A program made the translations under genes and the position numbers. A stretch of 64,000 bases of DNA from MED-G105 sp038522945. Lineage in GTDB: Bacteria; Pseudomonadota; Alphaproteobacteria; Caulobacterales; Parvularculaceae. Below, one piece after another: positions 60,854 through 64,000 of the stretch; the first letter of the stretch is position 1; each line of letters starts with the position of its first letter. The stretch is taken from assembly GCA_038522945.1 (NCBI GenBank), contig JBCBJV010000011.1, positions 1 to 64,000 of the forward strand, read 5' to 3'. Below the pieces are notes generated by a model that saw only the letters and a program-made list of their open reading frames with translations, did no database searches and was not told where the DNA came from.

Positions 60854-61801
60854 TTATTGCGGGAGCGCCCGTCCATCGGGGCCAAAAAAGTAGCTCGTCC
60901 GGCAAAACTCGCATTCGACGCGGATGACGCCGTCTTCAGCCATGTCAGACAGTTCTTCCTCGCCATAACGCGAAAGGACCGCTTCGACCTTGCCAGCGTG
61001 GCACGGACAGTGGGCGCGGACGGACTTACGATCAAATACCCGCACGCCGTCTTCATGGAAAAGACGGTAGAGCAATTGTTCAGGGGCGAGAGACGGGTCG
61101 AGCAACTCGTCTGCCTGGGTTGACTGGACGAACGCTTCAGCGCGGTCCCAGACTTCTTGGTCGTCTTCCAACCTCAGGATTTCCTCACCGCGTTCCCGGT
61201 CGCCGCCTTCAGCGGGGACAAACTGCGCCATAATGGCTCCGGCACGCCAAACTTCGCCTTCGCCCGGGCGGCTCATCCGGCCGACAGCCAATCGCACGAC
61301 CGTGGGGATTTGTTCAGATTGCATGAAATAGCCGACCGCGGCTTTTTCCAGCGTATCGCCTTCTACCGGCGTTACCCCTTGATAGCGTTCCATGTCAGGG
61401 CCCTGATCAATCGTCACGACCATATGGCCTTCACCCAGAAGGGATCCGAGACCGCTTTTATCATGGGCCCCCTCATGGATTGAGGCGGTCGCGCGCAGAG
61501 CGCCGTCGGCCGTGTAGTCAGCGACAACCATAGGGACAGGGCCCTTGCCCTGGGCCTGGAGGATCAGTTTGCCGTCAAATTTGAGACTGGCCCCCATAGC
61601 GGCAACGAGGCAAGCCATCTCGCCGACAAGCTCGCTAGGGCCATCGGGAAATCGATGCGCTTTCAGAATTTCATCGATCGCGGGTCCAAGACGCACAACC
61701 CGTCCCCGCACGGAGGTTTCTCCGACTTTAAAGGGGATAATCTGGTCATCGCCATAATCCAGGTGCGTTTGGTCTTGGCGGAGGAGGTCAACTGTTTCCA
61801 T
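60854..61801 (-). CDS. hslO: Redox-regulated chaperone Hsp33
   Basis: 315 residues. The zinc/redox switch is intact: HCPCH (Cys265, Cys267) and CEFC (Cys297, Cys300) at the C-terminus. The N-terminal dimerisation domain (RGRVVRLGPAIDEILKAHRFP ... GSLLGEGHMVVTIDQGPDMERYQGVTPVEGDTL) is typical. It is a holdase activated by oxidants such as hypochlorous acid in the cytoplasm. It is the first gene ahead of ppk2, with a 5-bp gap. The ABC permease gene lies 17 bp upstream on the same strand. Confidence 0.95.
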   Translation of the reverse strand: METVDLLRQDQTHLDYGDDQIIPFKVGETSVRGRVVRLGPAIDEILKAHRFPDGPSELVGEMACLVAAMGASLKFDGKLILQAQGKGPVPMVVADYTADGALRATASIHEGAHDKSGLGSLLGEGHMVVTIDQGPDMERYQGVTPVEGDTLEKAAVGYFMQSEQIPTVVRLAVGRMSRPGEGEVWRAGAIMAQFVPAEGGDRERGEEILRLEDDQEVWDRAEAFVQSTQADELLDPSLAPEQLLYRLFHEDGVRVFDRKSVRAHCPCHAGKVEAVLSRYGEEELSDMAEDGVIRVECEFCRTSYFFGPDGRALPQ

Positions 61802-61818
61802 GGCTAAAGCCTAACCTG

Positions 61819-62676
61819 TCAGCTTTTCAGCTTCCAGCCCGATCGGAAGAGAGCGTAACAGATCCAGCCAACCACGAGAGTGAGCAAAAATGTAACTGAT
61901 ACGCCAACCAGCAATGGCGCTTCATGGACACCCGTCAGGCCGTACCGGAAGCCATCAATTAGGTAAAAGACCGGATTGAATTGACTGAAGGTGTAAAAAG
62001 GCTCTGACAGACTGCCGATGGCATAAAAGGTCCCGGACAAAAACGTCAGCGGTGTGATGATGAAGTTCGTGATCGCCGCTAACTGATCGAATTTTTCTGC
62101 CCAGATTCCAGCGCAAACGCCGATCATGCCAAACATCAGGGCAGCAATCAGACCGAAATAGACAATCGCCCAAGGGTGAGACACGCCCATGGGAGTCGAT
62201 GAAAATGCCATGAAAAGAGCACTGGTGATCATTGTCACCGCCCCGACAAGCAGCCCGCGTGTTGCCGCCCCGCCAACAAATGCAACAGTTAGTTCCGAAG
62301 CGGAAAGCGGCGGCATTAACACATCAACGATCGAGCCTTGCACCTTGCCGATGATCAGGGACGAGGAAGAATTCGCAAACGCGTTGGTTAGGATGGCCAT
62401 CATGATCAAGCCAGGCGCGAGAAACTCGATATAAGGAACACCGCTAACCGGAGCGCGGACGGATCCGAATGCCTGCATGAAGACCACGAGGAAAAGGATC
62501 GTGGAAATGACCGGCGCGAAAATCGTTTGGAAGGCAACTTTAAGGAAGCGTCGCACTTCTTTCATGTAGAGGGTTTGCAGACCGAGCCAATTTACGGACC
62601 CGAAACGACGTTCACCAAGTCCGGGTTTTGCGGGTACGTCGGCGTCAAGGGCCGCACTGGGGGCGATCTCGGTCAT
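61819..62676 (-). CDS. ABC-2 type transporter permease
   Basis: 285 residues from ATG 62676, behind ACAGGAACACC; the frame to 62805 has an unsupported extension. Six spans; signature FLAPGLIMMAILTNAFANSSSSLIIGK and ITPLTFLSGTFYAIGSL identify the ABC-2 family that exports lipids, polysaccharides or drugs. No ATPase subunit is adjacent in the window, so the partner must be elsewhere. The gene is 17 bp upstream of hslO. It is divergent from gcrA across a 375-bp spacer. Confidence 0.9.
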   Translation of the reverse strand: MTEIAPSAALDADVPAKPGLGERRFGSVNWLGLQTLYMKEVRRFLKVAFQTIFAPVISTILFLVVFMQAFGSVRAPVSGVPYIEFLAPGLIMMAILTNAFANSSSSLIIGKVQGSIVDVLMPPLSASELTVAFVGGAATRGLLVGAVTMITSALFMAFSSTPMGVSHPWAIVYFGLIAALMFGMIGVCAGIWAEKFDQLAAITNFIITPLTFLSGTFYAIGSLSEPFYTFSQFNPVFYLIDGFRYGLTGVHEAPLLVGVSVTFLLTLVVGWICYALFRSGWKLKS

Positions 62677-63051
62677 GGTGTTCCTGTCATAATTGGAAAT
62701 CGTCTGAAAACGGCGATCGGCACCGATTTGTCCGTCACTTTTTTTCGCAACGCAACGGCCATCGATGTGTGGGGTCAAACCACTAAGGTCAAGGCCGGGC
62801 ATCACAATTCGAACCGGGGCAGGACCACGTTAAATGCATGGTCGGTTTCGAATTCAACAAATTTTCCGACGCTAGATATTGTGTGCAAAAATTCAGGTTG
62901 GCGCCATGTTGTATTTGTAGCTGCCAAATGTACTATATCTGGGTAACGTTTTGGTATCCGATTGTTTCGGACCCAATATATTGATTCAGTCAGGGCAAGG
63001 ACCGCAGCAGGCAAATAATTGGGCCGTCGGTCAAACGGGAGTGGATTACAC
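62677..63051 (+). promoter_or_regulatory. gcrA upstream region with a GANTC site
   Basis: About 375 bp between the divergent permease and gcrA. GATTC at 62983-62987 is a GANTC site, the target of the CcrM methyltransferase, 65 bp before the gcrA start. In Caulobacter, gcrA and its targets are linked to GANTC methylation, DnaA and CtrA. I saw no clear CtrA (TTAA-N7-TTAA) or DnaA box. No other gene is supported here. Confidence 0.4.
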
Positions 63052-63582
63052 ATGGCGTGGAACGAGGAACGGGTCGAGCTTTTGAAGAAGCTTTGGGCGG
63101 AAGGCCTTTCAGCTAGCCAAATTGCTGGCAAGATGGGCGGCGTCACCCGCAATGCAGTCATTGGAAAGGTCCACCGGCTTGGTCTTTCTGGCCGCGCAAC
63201 ACCCGCCAAGCCTCAAAGAGGCCGAGACCTGGCCCATGAAACCACGCCAGTTGAGCCCGCAGCGCCGACGCTCCGCTCAGCACCAACGCAGCCCACCCAC
63301 GAAGCAGGCAGCAGTGAGCCTGAGTTCATTGCCCCAATCACCCTGACCTCTGGAGACATGACAACCGTCGCCACTCTGAGCCGGAACATGTGTAAATGGC
63401 CCATTGGCGATCCGGCCTCAGATGACTTTCATTTTTGCGGACAACAGACAGAACCCGGAAAATCATATTGCACTCATCATGCGAACATGGCTTTCCAGCC
63501 GAGCCAAAAACGGGCCGACGCCCAGGCCGCACAACGACAGCTGGCCGCGCCAGCACCTCAAAAGCGGCGTGCGGTCGGTTAA
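63052..63582 (+). CDS. gcrA: Cell cycle regulator GcrA
   Basis: 176 residues from ATG 63052, behind GGGAGTGGATTACAC; a TTG start at 63019 is rejected. The N-terminal helix-turn-helix MAWNEERVELLKKLWAEGLSASQIAGKMGGVTRNAVIGKVHRLGLSGR is the family signature. After a Pro/Ala/Thr-rich linker, the C-terminal domain CKWPIGDPASDDFHFCGQQTEPGKSYCTHH holds the conserved Cys/His set. GcrA binds sigma-70 RNA polymerase and methylated GANTC promoters to drive S-phase genes. A terminator follows directly. Confidence 0.97.
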   Translation: MAWNEERVELLKKLWAEGLSASQIAGKMGGVTRNAVIGKVHRLGLSGRATPAKPQRGRDLAHETTPVEPAAPTLRSAPTQPTHEAGSSEPEFIAPITLTSGDMTTVATLSRNMCKWPIGDPASDDFHFCGQQTEPGKSYCTHHANMAFQPSQKRADAQAAQRQLAAPAPQKRRAVG

Positions 63583-63609
63583 TCCCGGCACCAAATCGTG
63601 ATCTTGAAT

Positions 63610-63645
63610 AATCCGCTTAGTGATTTATCTGAGCGGATTTTTTCG
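63610..63645 (+). terminator. Rho-independent terminator after gcrA
   Basis: AATCCGCTTAG (63610-63620) pairs with CTGAGCGGATT (63629-63639), with one T-G wobble, around an 8-nt loop; a T run and CG then follow. Confidence 0.85.
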
Positions 63646-63966
63646 TTCTTTGGGCGGCGATAAATGACTGGCAATTAATTCCCGCGATCCGTCCCAGAGT
63701 TGCTGAGCCGCTTGCTTGTCCCGGGCAAGCGATGATGGCGCGGTGTCAATTGGGGTACCCGCCCGCATGGCTAAGTACCCTCCGTTTTCGGACGGTCTTA
63801 TGTTTCCAGAAAGCAGGTCAGCATAGGCAACTGATGTTGTTTCCACAGTCCCTGTGCGGTCACGCGGGAAGCTATCCGTCTTGCGGATCATGGCGGCGTT
63901 CGGGCAGTCAATATTTCTAGAATTGCACGAACCCTGAACATGTCCCACGGGAACGTTTATCGGCAC
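63625..63966 (-). pseudogene. Possible 3' remnant of a short-chain dehydrogenase gene
   Basis: An open frame of 113 codons with a GTG start, preceded in frame by a stop (TGA) about nine bases upstream. The C-terminal part (NGGYLAMRAGTPIDTAPSS followed by LARDKQAAQQLWDGSRELIA) resembles the tail of retinol-dehydrogenase-like SDR proteins (GGYF ... LW..S.EL). No Rossmann motif or YxxxK is present, and the frame runs into the gcrA terminator stem. It may be a decayed gene, a frameshifted gene continuing beyond the edge, or chance. Confidence 0.35.
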
Positions 63967-64000
63967 TTTGCATCAAAGGACGCGCTAGCTGCAGAGATCG

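Noticed and set aside
1..64000. tRNA or rRNA genes
   Set aside because: No T-loop pattern (GGTTCGAATCC type) with a matching acceptor stem and no rRNA sequence was seen. A tRNAscan-SE run would be decisive.

Overview
The window reads as a chromosomal segment of a free-living, probably marine, alphaproteobacterium. Supporting signs are a GcrA cell-cycle regulator at the right edge, a class I lysyl-tRNA synthetase, a PhaR/PhaA/PhaB polyhydroxyalkanoate module, a UrcA-like fragment at the left edge, a DUF4908-like protein and a VPLPA-CTERM protein. The GC content is moderately high. The order cannot be fixed from this sequence alone (Parvularculales, Maricaulales/Hyphomonadales and Caulobacterales are all plausible). 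No rRNA, tRNA, CRISPR array, transposase, integrase or phage gene was recognised.

Layout. 1-6.5 kb: UrcA-like 3' end, TerB-fold protein, penicillin-acylase-family Ntn hydrolase, class I LysRS and a beta-lactamase-family lipoprotein. 6.6-16.5 kb: the most unusual region, one co-directional run of thirteen overlapping or nearly touching genes. Twelve are paralogues of a single-span membrane family (DUF6090-like) with almost identical N-terminal membrane cassettes and strongly diverged C-terminal domains; one unrelated membrane gene sits among them. 16.5-24.1 kb: an exported alpha/beta hydrolase, a tiny membrane protein with an L7/L12-like tail, a histidine phosphatase, an S41 peptidase divergent from an Lrp regulator, a TonB receptor with an in-frame 9-bp repeat, and a glyoxalase-fold protein. 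24.1-30.8 kb: the prkA-yeaH-spoVR stress cluster, interrupted by an opposite-strand CPBP protease gene, carrying an extra unknown gene, and preceded by an orphan terminator.

31-41 kb: housekeeping metabolism (nitroreductase, TyrA-type dehydrogenase with HisC-type aminotransferase, methyltransferase divergent from glyoxalase II, DMT exporter, DUF4908-like protein, PhaB, PhaA, divergent PhaR). 41-50 kb: an EAL protein with a dead GGDEF, then a surface-glycan module (polyprenyl-phosphate-type GT2, two GT39 transferases, a GNAT and another GT2). 50-56.5 kb: yidD-ATP-grasp-thrS, glycerophosphodiesterase, VPLPA-CTERM protein and a lipoprotein. 56.6-63.6 kb: a membrane protein, GT2 plus FkbM methyltransferase, a 2OG oxygenase, an hslO-ppk2 stress pair, an ABC-2 permease and gcrA.

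Recurrent themes are very tight gene packing, with many 4-bp ATGA/GTGA overlaps, and a striking number of short perfect tandem duplications (9-18 bp units) in spacers and at gene edges. Many starts were moved from the longest possible frame to an internal ATG/GTG with a better ribosome-binding site; this is stated per gene. All family assignments are by eye from motifs; no database search was run.
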